From positions 3,720,001 to 3,784,000 of the forward strand of contig NZ_JAGTWO010000004.1 in the NCBI RefSeq assembly GCF_018842675.1: 64,000 nt of DNA, read 5' to 3'. Positions 20,777 through 31,007 of this stretch are shown in pieces (positions within the stretch are counted from its first letter, which is position 1; each line of letters opens with the position of its first letter). The stretch is from Candidatus Pantoea bituminis (lineage in GTDB: Bacteria > Pseudomonadota > Gammaproteobacteria > Enterobacterales > Enterobacteriaceae). Under the pieces are notes generated by a model. It was not told where the DNA came from and did not search any database. It worked only from the letters and a program-made list of their open reading frames with translations. The position numbers were made by a program, and so were the translations under genes.

Positions 20777-21426
20777 AACGCAATCTTCTCCAATAACGGT
20801 TTCAGTAAAGTCTCTTTGGACAGGCTGACCGGTTCGCTATTACGTGAACGGAACAGCGCACCGAAACGTCCGGGCTCGGCGCTGGAAACAGCGGCAGGTG
20901 CCGCCACAGGCGCAGACGCTGCGGCAAACACAGGCTTAGGTTGAGCAACAGGTGCAGCTTGTGCGGGAACAGCCACGGGTTGAATCATAGCCGGAGCAGG
21001 CTGAAAAGCGGCGGGCGCAGGTTGAGTGACAGGCTCTGCAACCGGCTGAGCTTGAGCAAGCGGTGGTGGAAACAGTGAAGACAAACCCGATGTGGGCGCG
21101 GCAACAGGTGCAACCGACGCGTTAGGCGTTAGGCTATCCAGAATTGAGCCACGTGCCGAGGAAGGCGTCGCCAATCCAGCAGGGCGCGACGTCACGCCTT
21201 GCGCGGGATCGCTGAATTCGTCACCACGAATCGGCTGCGGCTGCGGCAGATCGATACGCTGATTGCTATCAAAAGGGGTGGTTTGGTCATCTTTTGCCAA
21301 CTGGCGAATCAATGCCCATTTACTCTGTTCCGCCGCTTCCTGCGTCTGGCCAGACATATCTTTAAAGGCGATATCGAGCGTCTGCGTCTTCTCTTTAAAA
21401 CGCTGTAAATCATCGTAATTCTTCAT
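20767..21426 (-). CDS. bcsO: BcsO, proline-rich cellulose operon protein
   Basis: About 219 residues. An N-terminal conserved patch (MKNYDDLQRFKEKTQTLDIAF, here given as MKNYDDLQRFKEK then TLDIAF) is followed by a long low-complexity Pro/Ala/Gln/Val stretch (residues 75-185) and a short C-terminal block RFGALFRSRNSEP. This fits BcsO, a poorly understood protein found at the head of enterobacterial bcsD-type operons. The longest frame begins at 21471, but Met at 21426 begins the conserved patch, so I use it; no strong Shine-Dalgarno decides. Overlaps bcsQ by 10 bp. Confidence 0.75.
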   Translation of the reverse strand: MKNYDDLQRFKEKTQTLDIAFKDMSGQTQEAAEQSKWALIRQLAKDDQTTPFDSNQRIDLPQPQPIRGDEFSDPAQGVTSRPAGLATPSSARGSILDSLTPNASVAPVAAPTSGLSSLFPPPLAQAQPVAEPVTQPAPAAFQPAPAMIQPVAVPAQAAPVAQPKPVFAAASAPVAAPAAVSSAEPGRFGALFRSRNSEPVSLSKETLLKPLLEKIALCR

Positions 21427-21907
21427 TGGCCGTGGCCTACAACAAGGGGGAATTATCCTGGAATATATCACATCCCTTTAAACACAGTGAGATAAATCTG
21501 ATTACAAAAACAGCACATTCAATAAAAGAGTTTAATCAGATAGATTGAAATTTAACGATAAAACGCGGTTGTTAACTGTTTATGCCTGGAAATTAATAAG
21601 ATAGCCTTAAGTTAAATCAAGCAACATAACATTAACAAAACTGTGTAGTCATTCATCCGACCTTGAGCTGGCACGACCAACGTTGTTAACAGCGCTTTTA
21701 GTCCCAAATACTGACTAAATTCAGACTGACTCTTAACGTTAAACAGACGTTATTAGCTGAGATTGACTGCGTTATGGCAGGTTAACTCTTTCGCTGTTTT
21801 GCCGGCAAGTTTACCAAGGGTTAATCTTCATAAATGATTTTCACGGCTTTTGGCTTGTCATGTCGGGCGGGAAACAGCTCTGTTGAGGGTTTTGGCGGAA
21901 AACGGGC
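21427..21907. other. Upstream region of the second cellulose operon
   Basis: About 480 bp of AT-rich non-coding DNA between bcsO and the dppF terminator. It must hold the promoter of the leftward bcsOQABCDZ operon. I see no convincing gene and no clear operator; several GTTAAC/TTAACG motifs occur around 21560-21790 without clear symmetry. Confidence 0.5.
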
Positions 21908-21908
21908 T

Positions 21909-21934
21909 TAAAAAAAGGCTCCAGAAGGAGCCTT
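21909..21934 (-). terminator. Rho-independent terminator of the dpp operon
   Basis: Perfect 8-bp stem AAGGCTCC / GGAGCCTT (21915-21922 and 21927-21934) with loop AGAA, followed on the minus strand by a T-run (A7 at 21910-21916). It lies 10 bp after the dppF stop codon. Confidence 0.9.
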
Positions 21935-21944
21935 ATTACTTTGA

Positions 21945-22967
21945 TTAACTGACTTTTTCAGCCGCGCCGACCGGTTGATTTTCATCCTGGTCGACAGCGA
22001 AGCAGGCAATTTGCTGTTCGCCATACAGCTTCAGCTTCGGCTGCAACTGTACGCAAGTGCCGAAACGACGACGGCAGCGCGCGTTAAAGGCGCAGCCCGG
22101 CGGCGGACTCAGCGGACTTGGCAATTCACCGGTCAGTTTGATGCGCTCGCGGCGATCGTCTGGATTGAGACGCGGCGTCGCCGATAACAGCGCCTGGGTA
22201 TACGGATGGCGCGGGTTTGAGAAAATCGCCTCTTTACTGCCCTTCTCGACACAACGTCCGAGGTACATCACCATGACTTCATCAGCAATGTGCTCCACCA
22301 CTGACAAATCATGCGAAATAAAGACATATGACAAACCCATGTCCTGCTGCAGATCCATCATCAGGTTCAGCACCTGAGCACGCACTGAAACGTCGAGCGC
22401 CGAAACCGGTTCATCAGCGATCAGCACATCGGGATCGAGCATCAAGCCACGCGCAATGGCGATACGCTGACGCTGGCCGCCCGAGAACATATGCGGGTAG
22501 CGATCGTAGTGTTCTGTTTTCAGGCCGACCTTCGCCATCATCTCCAGCGTTTTTTCGCGGCGCTCCGCTTTAGTCAGTGAAGTGTTGATCACCAGTGGCT
22601 CTTCAAGAATCTGACTGACTTTTTTGCGCGGATTGAGCGAACCGTAAGGATTCTGGAACACAATCTGGATTTTCTGTCGACGCAGCTTCTGTGCCTGCGG
22701 ATCGTGCTTCAACAAATCCTGGCCATGCCAGTAAAGTTGCCCTTCGGTTGGCGTCTCGATCATCGTCAGCAAGCGGCCCAGCGTGGATTTACCACAGCCC
22801 GATTCGCCCACCACAGCCAATGTTTTGCCGCGTTCGAGATTGAATGAAACCCCATCCAGCGCTTTAACCAGACGTTCCTGACCGAAAAGTCCTTTTTTCA
22901 CGGGGTAGTGTTTTTTCAGGTCAATGGCCTGCAGCAGGTAATCCTGCTTGGTTTTCTCAAGACTCAT
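21945..22967 (-). CDS. dppF: Dipeptide ABC transporter ATP-binding protein DppF
   Basis: One of the two ATPases that power dipeptide uptake. 340 residues. Walker [10 protein letters not shown], signature [15 protein letters not shown], Walker [14 protein letters not shown]-loop [10 protein letters not shown], and the C-terminal cysteine cluster of the oligopeptide ATPase family ([14 protein letters not shown]). Very close to E. coli DppF. I prefer Met at 22967 over the in-frame 22985, because GGGAG stands 8 bp upstream and the alternative lies deeper inside dppD. It overlaps the end of dppD by 11 bp and is followed by a strong terminator. Confidence 0.97.
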   Translation of the reverse strand: MSLEKTKQDYLLQAIDLKKHYPVKKGLFGQERLVKALDGVSFNLERGKTLAVVGESGCGKSTLGRLLTMIETPTEGQLYWHGQDLLKHDPQAQKLRRQKIQIVFQNPYGSLNPRKKVSQILEEPLVINTSLTKAERREKTLEMMAKVGLKTEHYDRYPHMFSGGQRQRIAIARGLMLDPDVLIADEPVSALDVSVRAQVLNLMMDLQQDMGLSYVFISHDLSVVEHIADEVMVMYLGRCVEKGSKEAIFSNPRHPYTQALLSATPRLNPDDRRERIKLTGELPSPLSPPPGCAFNARCRRRFGTCVQLQPKLKLYGEQQIACFAVDQDENQPVGAAEKVS

Positions 22968-23943
22968 AAGTTGGTCTCCCGGCATCGTCCAGCGGATAGT
23001 GACATTTGGACTGACGCCCTGGAATATCGCGTAATTCAGGCTCTACCTGACGGCAATGATCGGTGGCATAAGGACAGCGTGGATTGAGCAGGCAGCCGAG
23101 CGGACGATCATATTTACCCGGCACCACGCCAGGCAATGACGCCAGACGCGCTTTATCCGCCGCAAACTCCGGCAGCGCACGCAGCAAGGCTTGCGTATAA
23201 GGATGGCGAGGCGCTTTAAAGATGTCCGTCGCTTTCCCGCTTTCCACCACCTGACCGGCATACATCACAATAATGTGATGTGCAGCTTCAGCCACCAGCG
23301 CCAGATCGTGTGTAATCAGGATCAACGCCATGTTTTCCTGCTGCTGCAACTCCAGCAGCAGCTCAATGATTTGCGCCTGAATGGTTACGTCGAGCGCGGT
23401 CGTTGGCTCATCGGCAATCAGCAGTTTTGGGCGACAGGCAATTGCCATCGCAATCATGACGCGCTGGCTCATCCCACCCGACAGCTGATGCGGATAAACA
23501 TCCAGACGCGAAGCGGGATCGGGAATGCCGACCTGATTCAGCAGATCAATGGCACGCTGACGTCGCGTTTTCTTGTTGCCACCCTGATGCACTTTAATCG
23601 CTTCCATAATCTGAAAGCCCACGGTGTAACACGGGTTCAGGCTGGTCATCGGGTCCTGAAAAATCATCGCCACTTCCGCACCCACCAGCTGGCGGCGCTC
23701 TTTCTCGGAGATGCGCTTCAGGTCGCTCTGATTAAACTCGAGCTTCTCAGCCATGACTTTGCCGGGAAAGTCGATCAGCCCCATAATGGCCAGCGAGCTT
23801 ACCGATTTACCTGAACCGGATTCACCCACAATCCCAACAACCTGGCCTTGCTCAACTTGATAACTGATGCGGTCTACCGCACGAAACGGTGCTTTATCGT
23901 CGCCGAAATGCACCGACAATTTGTCTACATTTAATAACGCCAT
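22957..23943 (-). CDS. dppD: Dipeptide ABC transporter ATP-binding protein DppD
   Basis: Partner ATPase of DppF. 328 residues (E. coli 327). Walker A GESGSGKS, signature [16 protein letters not shown], Walker [14 protein letters not shown]-loop [10 protein letters not shown], and the C-terminal RCPYATDHC cysteine motif. Starts 12 bp after dppC with GAGGCAC as a ribosome site and overlaps dppF. Fourth gene of dppABCDF. Confidence 0.97.
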   Translation of the reverse strand: MALLNVDKLSVHFGDDKAPFRAVDRISYQVEQGQVVGIVGESGSGKSVSSLAIMGLIDFPGKVMAEKLEFNQSDLKRISEKERRQLVGAEVAMIFQDPMTSLNPCYTVGFQIMEAIKVHQGGNKKTRRQRAIDLLNQVGIPDPASRLDVYPHQLSGGMSQRVMIAMAIACRPKLLIADEPTTALDVTIQAQIIELLLELQQQENMALILITHDLALVAEAAHHIIVMYAGQVVESGKATDIFKAPRHPYTQALLRALPEFAADKARLASLPGVVPGKYDRPLGCLLNPRCPYATDHCRQVEPELRDIPGRQSKCHYPLDDAGRPTYES

Positions 23944-23955
23944 CTCGGTGCCTCT

Positions 23956-24858
23956 TTACTGCTTGAGTTTCGGGTCGAGTGCATCACGCAAACCATCGCC
24001 CATCAGGTTAAATGCCAGCACGGTAAGCAGAATGACTAATCCAGGGAAAGTCACCACCCACCAGGCACTTTGCGCGTACTGCAATACGTCGGAGAGCATG
24101 GTGCCCCACTCCGGCGTTGGCGGTTGCGCACCCATACCGAGAAAGCCCAACGCCGCCATATCCAGAATGGCGTTGGAGAAACCTAATGATGCCTGCACGA
24201 TCAGCGGTGCCATGCAGTTAGGCAGAATATTAACGAACATCTGACGCAGCGTACCGGCACCTGCCACGCTCGACGCGGTGACGTAATCACGGTTCACTTC
24301 GACCAATACCGCCGCGCGCGTGAGACGAATGTAGTGCGGCAGCGCCACGAAAGTCAGTGCGATAGAGGCATTGACGATCGACGGTCCGAAAATAGCCACC
24401 AGCACCAGCGCCAGCAGCAGACTTGGCAGCGCCAGCATGATATCCACCAGACGCATGATCGTATTATCAACCACGCCGCCAAGATAACCGGCCATCAAGC
24501 CGAAGATCACCCCAAAGATCAGTGACAGCACCACCACCAGACACCCGACCAGCAGCGACAGGCGCGCGCCGTACATCAGACGCGACAGCACGTCGCGGCC
24601 TACGTCATCCGTACCAAGGATATAACTCCAGCTACCGCCTTCCTGCCAAACTGGCGGATGAAGCAGTGAGTCTCGGAACTGCTCGGCAGGCGCATGCGGC
24701 GCCAGCACATCAGCGAAGATGGCGATCAGCAGCATAATAACGATGTAAACCAGGCCAATCACTGCACCTTTATTACGTTTGAAGTAGTGCCAGAATTCCT
24801 GAACTGGGGTCATCGGCTTCGGTGCAGCGGTTACGCTCGCGGGATCAACAATTGACAT
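23956..24858 (-). CDS. dppC: Dipeptide ABC transporter permease DppC
   Basis: Inner-membrane permease. 300 residues from ATG 24858, the same length as E. coli DppC; the longer frame from 24918 adds 20 residues that overlap dppB and lacks a better ribosome site, while AAGGGGGG precedes 24858. Features: an N-terminal OppC-type segment (EFWHYFKRNKGAVIGL), LGTDDVGRDVLSRLMYGAR, and the EAA loop AGAGTLRQMFVNILPN that contacts the ATPases. Ends in GLRDALDPKLKQ as in E. coli. Confidence 0.97.
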   Translation of the reverse strand: MSIVDPASVTAAPKPMTPVQEFWHYFKRNKGAVIGLVYIVIMLLIAIFADVLAPHAPAEQFRDSLLHPPVWQEGGSWSYILGTDDVGRDVLSRLMYGARLSLLVGCLVVVLSLIFGVIFGLMAGYLGGVVDNTIMRLVDIMLALPSLLLALVLVAIFGPSIVNASIALTFVALPHYIRLTRAAVLVEVNRDYVTASSVAGAGTLRQMFVNILPNCMAPLIVQASLGFSNAILDMAALGFLGMGAQPPTPEWGTMLSDVLQYAQSAWWVVTFPGLVILLTVLAFNLMGDGLRDALDPKLKQ

Positions 24859-24868
24859 GATTCCCCCC

Positions 24869-25888
24869 TTATTTCTTATGACGTATGCGCGGGTTAACCA
24901 CGCCATACAGCAAATCAACCAGCAGGTTGACCACGATAATCAGCACCGCGACCAACAGCACGCCGCCCTGCACCACCGGATAATCGCGGCGCTGCAGTGC
25001 TTCGATCAGCCAGCGACCAAGGCCCGGCCAAGAGAAGATGGTTTCGGTCAGAATCGCACCCGCCAGCAACGTCCCCACCTGCAAACCAATCACCGTCACG
25101 ACCGGCAACATAGCATTACGCAGGGCGTGAACCACAATCACGCGCATACGCGTTAGCCCTTTGGCGCGCGCGGTACGGATGTAATCTTCACTGAGTACTT
25201 CCAACATGGCGGAGCGCGTCATACGCACAATCACCGCCAGCGGAATGGTGCCGAGCACGATGGCTGGCAAAATCATGTGCATCACAGCATCTTTGAAATC
25301 GCCTGGCTCGCCCCAAATCAGGGTGTCGATCAGCATGAAACCGGTCAGCGGATTGGTGTCATCAAGAAACACCGTGTCGCCAACGCGCCCTGATACTGGC
25401 GTCAGGTTCAGCTGCACCGATACCAGCATGATCAGCATGATGCCCCACCAGAAAATCGGCATGGAGTAGCCGGTCAGTGCGATGCCTACCGCCGTGTGAT
25501 CAAAGATAGAGCCACGTTTCACCGCAGCCAGCACACCCACCGGAATGCCTACAGCGACAGCGAAAAGCATGGCGCAGAAACCCAGCTCAAGCGTGGCCTG
25601 GAAGCGTGGCACGAACTCATCCCATACCGGAATGCGGCTTTTCAGCGAAATACCTAAGTCGCCGTGCATCACACCATTGATATAGTGCAGGTATTGTTTC
25701 CACAGCGGTTGATCGAGGCCAAACATCGCCATTAACTGCGCGTGGCGTTCAGGGGAAATACCACGTTCGCCCGCCATGATCAGCACCGGATCGCCCGGGA
25801 TCATGTGAACAAACGCGAAGGTCAACAGGGTAATACCGATAAATGTCGGGATGACAAGTCCCAGACGTCGGAGTACGAACTGCAGCAT
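24869..25888 (-). CDS. dppB: Dipeptide ABC transporter permease DppB
   Basis: Inner-membrane permease. 339 residues, the E. coli length. It begins MLQFVLRRLGLVIPTFIGIT with the first helix, has the conserved HMIPGDPV and the EAA loop ARAKGLTRMRVIVVHALRN, and ends with GVVNPRIRHKK. The gap of about 170 bp from dppA contains a stable hairpin, which fits lower expression of the membrane genes than of the binding protein. Confidence 0.97.
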   Translation of the reverse strand: MLQFVLRRLGLVIPTFIGITLLTFAFVHMIPGDPVLIMAGERGISPERHAQLMAMFGLDQPLWKQYLHYINGVMHGDLGISLKSRIPVWDEFVPRFQATLELGFCAMLFAVAVGIPVGVLAAVKRGSIFDHTAVGIALTGYSMPIFWWGIMLIMLVSVQLNLTPVSGRVGDTVFLDDTNPLTGFMLIDTLIWGEPGDFKDAVMHMILPAIVLGTIPLAVIVRMTRSAMLEVLSEDYIRTARAKGLTRMRVIVVHALRNAMLPVVTVIGLQVGTLLAGAILTETIFSWPGLGRWLIEALQRRDYPVVQGGVLLVAVLIIVVNLLVDLLYGVVNPRIRHKK

Positions 25889-26022
25889 ATTCCGGGTTCT
25901 CTCTTGCCCACGCGACCGTCGTCGCGAGGTTAGTTATTGCTTACATCTGACGATCGAGTAGCCTCGACCGCGACGCAGACTGGCTGCGCCTCTACCGTTT
26001 CCAGTAAAACAGGGAGATAAAG

Positions 26023-26047
26023 CCGGGGTGACGCGTAGCCACCCCGG
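26023..26047 (-). other. dppA-dppB intercistronic hairpin
   Basis: Perfect 8-bp GC-rich stem CCGGGGTG / CACCCCGG with a 9-nt loop, 13 bp after the dppA stop. No T-run follows on the minus strand, so it is more likely an RNA-stabilising or partial-termination hairpin than a full terminator. This arrangement is common after periplasmic binding protein genes. Confidence 0.65.
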
Positions 26048-26060
26048 AAAAGGGCAATGA

Positions 26061-27671
26061 TTACTCTTGAATGTCTACCTGAGCAAAGTAGTGTCCGCCA
26101 AGCGGATCGACTTTATAGCCGGTGACTTTTTTGCTGACCGGTTCAAATACCGTTGAGTGCGCGATCATCAGCGCCGGTGCCTGGTCATGCATCACAACTT
26201 GAGCCTGCTTGTAATACTCGATGCGCTTCGCCTGGTCGGCGGTCGCACGTGCCGGTTGGATTTGATCCTCAAAGGATTTATCACACCAGCGCGAGTAGTT
26301 AGAGCCATCTTTCGCCGCTGAACAGCTGAACAGCGTAGCGAGGAAGTTATCCGGATCCCCATTGTCGCCCGTCCAACCCATCATCACAGTCTGATGTTCA
26401 CCCGCTTTGGCACGCTTCAGATACTCGCCCCACTCATAGGTAACGATTTTGGCTTTTACGCCAATCTTCGCCCAGTCGGACTGAATCATCTCCGCCATAC
26501 GGCGCGCGTTCGGGTTGTAAGGACGCTGAACCGGCATTGCCCACAGATCGATGGAGAAACCATCCGACATACCCGCTTCTTTCAGCAGTGCTTTGGCTTT
26601 TTCAACATCGTAAGGATAATCCTCAACGGCATCGTTATAGCCCCACATCGTTGGTGGAATCAGGTTTTTAGCCGGCTGGCCCGCACCTTGATAAACCGCC
26701 TGGATGATCGCTTTTTTGTTGACCGCCATGGTCAGTGCCTGACGCACTTTCAGGTTATCCAGCGGTTTTTTCTCAACGTTATAGGAGAGATAGCCGACGT
26801 TCAGGCCAGCCTGCTCATACAGGTTGATGTTCTTATCCTGCTTCATGCGCGCAATGTCTGCCGGATTTGGATACGGCATTACCTGGCATTCGCCCTTCTG
26901 CAGTTTTGCGTAACGAACCGATGCATCTGGCGTAATCGAGAAGACTAAACGATCGATTTTTGGCTTGGTTCCCCAATAATCCGGGTTAGCTTTATAAAGG
27001 ATGCGTGAGTCTTTCTGGTATTGCAGCAGCTGGAACGGACCGGTACCCACTGGGTTAAGATCCACTTTTTCCGGCGTACCGGCTTTCAGCATGTTATCGG
27101 CGTACTCTTTTGACAGAATTGAGGCGAAGTCCATACCAAGGTCGGCAAGGAACGGCGCTTCAGGACGTGTCAGCACAAAGCGCACGGTATTCTCGTCCAC
27201 TTTTTCGATTTTGCTGATCAGATTAGGCATATCCATGCCCTGGAAATACTCATAGCTGCCGCCGGAAACACCATGATATTTGTTGTTTGTATCCAGCTGA
27301 CGTTCAAAAGTGAACACCACATCGTCGGCGTTTAAATCGCGCGTCGGTTTGAAGTCTTTGGTGGTTTGCCACTTCACACCTTTACGCAGGTGGAAAGTGT
27401 AGGTTTTGCCATCTTCACTGACGTCCCACTTTTCTGCCAAAGCAGCGTGCAACTCGGTTGTGCCGATAGTGAACTCAACCAGACGGTTATAAATCTGGCG
27501 TGAGCTGGCGTCATAGGTGGTGCCAGAGGTGAACAGCTGCGGGTTAAAACCTTCCGGGGAACCTTCAGAACAATAAACGAGGGTTTTTGCCTGAACACCG
27601 GCGGCTACAGTCATGGCAATCAGGCTCAGACCGACCTTCAGCATCCTGGATTTAGCCAGGGAGTTGATCAT
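26061..27671 (-). CDS. dppA: Dipeptide-binding periplasmic protein DppA
   Basis: Periplasmic receptor for dipeptides, and in E. coli also for heme and as a Tap chemotaxis ligand carrier. 536 residues (E. coli 535). Signal peptide at residues 1-28 (LKVGLSLIAMTVAAGVQA), then the family 5 solute-binding fold starting KTLVYCSEGSPEGFNPQL. Further conserved pieces are GTGPFQLLQYQKDSRI and MGWTGDNGDPDNFLATLFSC. GGAGC precedes the start. First gene of dppABCDF with a CA-rich leader. Confidence 0.98.
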   Translation of the reverse strand: MINSLAKSRMLKVGLSLIAMTVAAGVQAKTLVYCSEGSPEGFNPQLFTSGTTYDASSRQIYNRLVEFTIGTTELHAALAEKWDVSEDGKTYTFHLRKGVKWQTTKDFKPTRDLNADDVVFTFERQLDTNNKYHGVSGGSYEYFQGMDMPNLISKIEKVDENTVRFVLTRPEAPFLADLGMDFASILSKEYADNMLKAGTPEKVDLNPVGTGPFQLLQYQKDSRILYKANPDYWGTKPKIDRLVFSITPDASVRYAKLQKGECQVMPYPNPADIARMKQDKNINLYEQAGLNVGYLSYNVEKKPLDNLKVRQALTMAVNKKAIIQAVYQGAGQPAKNLIPPTMWGYNDAVEDYPYDVEKAKALLKEAGMSDGFSIDLWAMPVQRPYNPNARRMAEMIQSDWAKIGVKAKIVTYEWGEYLKRAKAGEHQTVMMGWTGDNGDPDNFLATLFSCSAAKDGSNYSRWCDKSFEDQIQPARATADQAKRIEYYKQAQVVMHDQAPALMIAHSTVFEPVSKKVTGYKVDPLGGHYFAQVDIQE

Positions 27672-27678
27672 GCTTTTG

Positions 27679-27704
27679 CTCCATTGTGATGTGATGTTGT
27701 GTGC
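27679..27704 (-). promoter_or_regulatory. CA-rich dppA leader, likely GcvB small-RNA target
   Basis: Just upstream of the dppA start the minus strand reads CACACAACATCACATCACAA and then TGGAGC. In E. coli and Salmonella the sRNA GcvB represses dppA by pairing its GU-rich R1 region with such CA-rich sequence overlapping the ribosome site. The motif is seen; the sRNA control is inferred from the family. Confidence 0.6.
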
Positions 27705-28336
27705 ATTACCTGACCTCTGATTTTTTTATGCGGTTCAGGCGACCCACCTTTTCGGTGGAAAAGAGCGAAACGTTATTTTTGATTTCTCTGACACCATGGA
27801 ATCTGCCAGACAACGCCGCTTCTGCTTCTTTATTGACGCATCAATTTGTCAACAGTTGCAAAGAACGTCAATACAACGGTTAGTTATTTACACAGAGTGT
27901 GAGGGATAGCAAGCAACGCTAAAAAAAACAGTTTCCGCTGAAATGCCACACATTACACAGTGTCATTAGCTTAAAAACCGTGCTTTGTGCTGGCTCTTAA
28001 CTTTGACGCTAGTGATTCTCACCGCTAAAAAACAAAAAACTTTTACCGGCAAATGTTGAATAACTGAACGATTCACCGTGCGTTATGACGTTCAACCAGC
28101 GAAATATGCTGTCTCAATGGTATAAGAAATCAGCAATATGCAGCTTTCGGTCATAAGAAGAATGTGTCGCAAATTAACTACGCAGGCCCGATGCAGCAAG
28201 GGCTTGAAAGGATAAGCGGGCGATATTACAGCCAGGATAATTAACAACGGCGAATGAGGATTATTAGGAAGTTATCGGAAGGTTTGGTTTAAGCGATTTG
28301 ATTAAACGGCTTTTAGGGGGATAACTCTTTTGCCAA
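27705..28336. other. Long dppA upstream region, no gene seen
   Basis: About 630 bp of AT-rich DNA between dppA and the tRNA repeats. It should hold the dppA promoter. Open frames here are short and lack ribosome sites or recognisable products. The long untranslated upstream region is also a feature of E. coli dppA. Confidence 0.5.
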
Positions 28337-28909
28337 GGCTCAAACCTCCTTCGGAGGTTCTCATCCTCTGTTTACTACAGACGAAAAAAAACCTGCTTTA
28401 AAAGCAGGTTTTCTAAATGTGGTCGGCGAGAGAGGATTACGCTTCTCGCTGAGAAGCGCCCTGCGGGCCGTTGCTGAAGCAACGTGGTCTCGCTGCGCTC
28501 GGCTCAAACCTCCTTCGGAGGTTCTCATCCTCTGTTTGCTACAGACGAAAAAAAACCTGCTTTAAAAGCAGGTTTTCTAAATGTGGTCGGCGAGAGAGGA
28601 TTACGCTTCTCGCTGAGAAGCGCCCTGCGGGCCGTTGCTGAAGCAACGTGGTCTCGCTGCGCTCGGCTCAAACCTCCTTCGGAGGTTCTCATCCTCTGTT
28701 TGCTACAGACGAAAAAAACCTGCTTTAAAAGCAGGTTTTCTAAATGTGGTCGGCGAGAGAGGATTACGCTTCTCGCTGAGAAGCGCCCTGCGGGCCGTTG
28801 CTGAAGCAACGTGGTCTCGCTGCGCTCGGCTCAAACCTCCTTCGGAGGTTCTCATCCTCTGTTTACTACAGGCGAAAAAAACCTGCTTTTAAAGCAGATT
28901 TTCTAAATG
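28337..28909 (-). repeat. Tandem 164-bp repeats downstream of tRNA-Pro, each with a 19-nt tRNA tail
   Basis: About 3.5 units with period 164, 164 and 163 bp (CAAACCTCC landmarks at 28341, 28505, 28669, 28832). In tRNA sense each unit starts with the 19-nt 3' end of the tRNA gene including CCA (copies at 28747-28765, 28584-28602, 28420-28438; the real one at 28910-28928). A copy of the tRNA terminator hairpin (AACCTGCTTT / AAAGCAGGTT) follows, then hairpins AACCTCC / GGAGGTT, CGTTGCT / AGCAACG and CGCTTCTC / GAGAAGCG. The layout matches the rtT repeats after E. coli tyrT, which also carry 19 bp of tRNA. Small frames of 80-106 codons on both strands come from the repeats. Confidence 0.93.
28876..28900 (-). 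terminator. Terminator directly after tRNA-Pro
   Basis: On the minus strand the tRNA is followed after 10 bp by a stem with CTGCTTT / AAAGCAG arms and a T7 run (A7 at 28875-28881). Each downstream repeat carries a copy of the same hairpin, which there is longer (AACCTGCTTT / AAAGCAGGTT) with T-runs on both sides. Confidence 0.8.
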
Positions 28910-28986
<77 letters not shown>

Positions 28987-29111
28987 ATGGGGGCGCATGT
29001 TACTGCGACCCACCGGGAGCGTCAACCGCTTTTTACACTTTGACCGTTAATCGCCTGGAAAGCATGCAGCATGAAAAAAACACCCACGCGTCAATAAGTT
29101 CCAGGCAGCAA

Positions 29112-30802
29112 TCATAGCGAACTCGTCTGGCTCGAAGCCGGTGCCTGACACCAGTTATTGGCCGCTTTAATGCCACCATCTGGCGAGGTATAACCCAAAC
29201 ATCCCAGAATGGTATCAAACAGCTCAACGTGGCGGTGCGTTTTACCTACGCGCTGCTGCGCCTGCAGGCGCTCAAAGTTACTACGATTAGTGGGGTCTTC
29301 CAGATATTTATCTGATGCCCAAACAATCATCGGCACGCGGAACTGCTCTGGTGGTGCCATTTCACGTGGCGTACCGTGCAGGTGCATGTTTTCGCTGATC
29401 GATTCGCCATGATCGGCTGCATAGAAAACAATCGCTTTCTTATCACGCAGCTGATCCAAAACGCTGTCGAGCATGGTGTCGACATACAACACAGAGTTGT
29501 CATAAGCGTTGATCAATTGTGCTTTGCTGCACGTCTCGTCAACGCCCATACATTCCGGCTGATAACGCGCAAAGCTACGTGGATAACGCTGCGAATAAAG
29601 ATAATGCGAACCCTTGGTGTGCAAAACCACTAAGTGTTTGCCTTTCGGGAAACGCTCCAGCGACGTTTTTAACTCAGGCACCAGCAGCATGTCGTCGACC
29701 GATTTACCCTGATTACGCTTCTCGGAACCAATCTGCTCGCGGAAAGCGAAGTTGTTCGCGTTGACGTTATCGTAAAACCACACTTCACTCTGCATTGCGA
29801 ACAGCTCAGAAGTGAAGCCCAGCTCTTTCATCACTGCAAAGACGTTCTGCTCTTTCAGTGTGCGTCCCGGTGTGTCCATTGTGCCGCCTTCGCGCACAAA
29901 CATGCAGCGCAGAGAAAGCTTCGTCGCGGTATCACAGGATTCGCCACGGAACGCGACCAGGTTTTTCTCTTTAGAGAGTTTTGGCGTGGTATCACGTTCA
30001 TAACCGAGCATGCCCATGTGATCCCAACGGGTGGTTTCACCGATGACAAACACTACATAGGTGTCATCCAAACCTTGCGGCGCAACATAGGTAAATTTCT
30101 TCGCGGGATCGAGCAGTTCCTGACTCTCCAGGGTTTCATCCAGTCGCGTCCAGGCAAACAGTCCAACCGCGGCCAGCCAGTTAGAAGGCAGATAAGAGTG
30201 TGCAACCACGCCGCCGTAGCTTGGCAGATCGATGTTGGTTATCTCTTCATTGGCTTTTTGCAGCTTGTCGAAATAGCGAATCGGCAACCAAACCAGCGCG
30301 ACGCAAACTAACATGACTAACGTCGGTTTAAGGCGATGACCCGGCGTACGCAGCTGTTCATTGAGCGTCAGGCGAAGGTTATTTCGCCAAATCATCAGCA
30401 GCGGCAATGCACTAACCAGCACCATCCACGCCACGAAGTGAAACCCAATGACCTCTTTCGACAAATCCATATCGGTGGTCATCACCGATGCCACGATGCC
30501 GTAGCCAATCACCACATTGAAAAAAGCCATGTAATAGGCTGAAGCAACAGAGATCAGCACGATACAGGTGGCGAGCACACGATAGATTTTCTTGCCGCCT
30601 AGCGACAACAAACGCATGAGGAAAAAGTCAGTATGACAATCGCAATGACTTCTGTGGCTGCAGTCACCCAATTTATCAGTGTGGAATGCGTCAAGAAACC
30701 GTCAAAACGGCGATAAAAAATTGGTAAATTCAGTAGGATACCGATGTACAACGCCAGCAATAGCGACAACTTTTGCTGGGTTAAACTCTTAATATAATTC
30801 AT
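29112..30802 (-). CDS. eptB: EptB, Kdo phosphoethanolamine transferase (frameshifted)
   Basis: Inner-membrane enzyme that adds phosphoethanolamine to the outer Kdo of lipopolysaccharide. The N-terminal part (start 30802, MNYIKSLTQQKLSLLLALY) and the main ORF (from about 30618) are in different frames; a sixth A in the A5 run at 30622-30626 joins them as IAIVILTFFLMRLLSLGGKK. Repaired length is about 563 residues, the E. coli size. The alkaline-phosphatase-type domain shows VIGETTRWDHMGMLGYERDTTP, CDTATKLSLRC with the nucleophilic Thr, FYAADHGESI and LHGTPRE. It is a different enzyme from BcsG although both transfer pEtN. Neighbouring tRNA-Pro and dpp match the E. coli order. Confidence 0.93.
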
Positions 30803-31007
30803 GAAAAATGGTGTTTCCCTGGAGTGATGCGCTTTATCGAACGTTAGTGTGACTATCAGATTGCAGTAGAGTTCGATTAGTAAGCGCATCGGACAAGATG
30901 CAGGAGGATTCTGAACGCGTTACTGCGAGGTGGCACAGTAGAACATGCAAGAAATGGTTAGACCAGAAAATAATCAAAACTGTGAACAATTGCACACTTT
31001 TTGTTCA

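Noticed and set aside
28337..28909. CRISPR array
   Set aside because: The repeated units are 164 bp and contiguous, without unique spacers; the shared part is a tRNA end and terminator.
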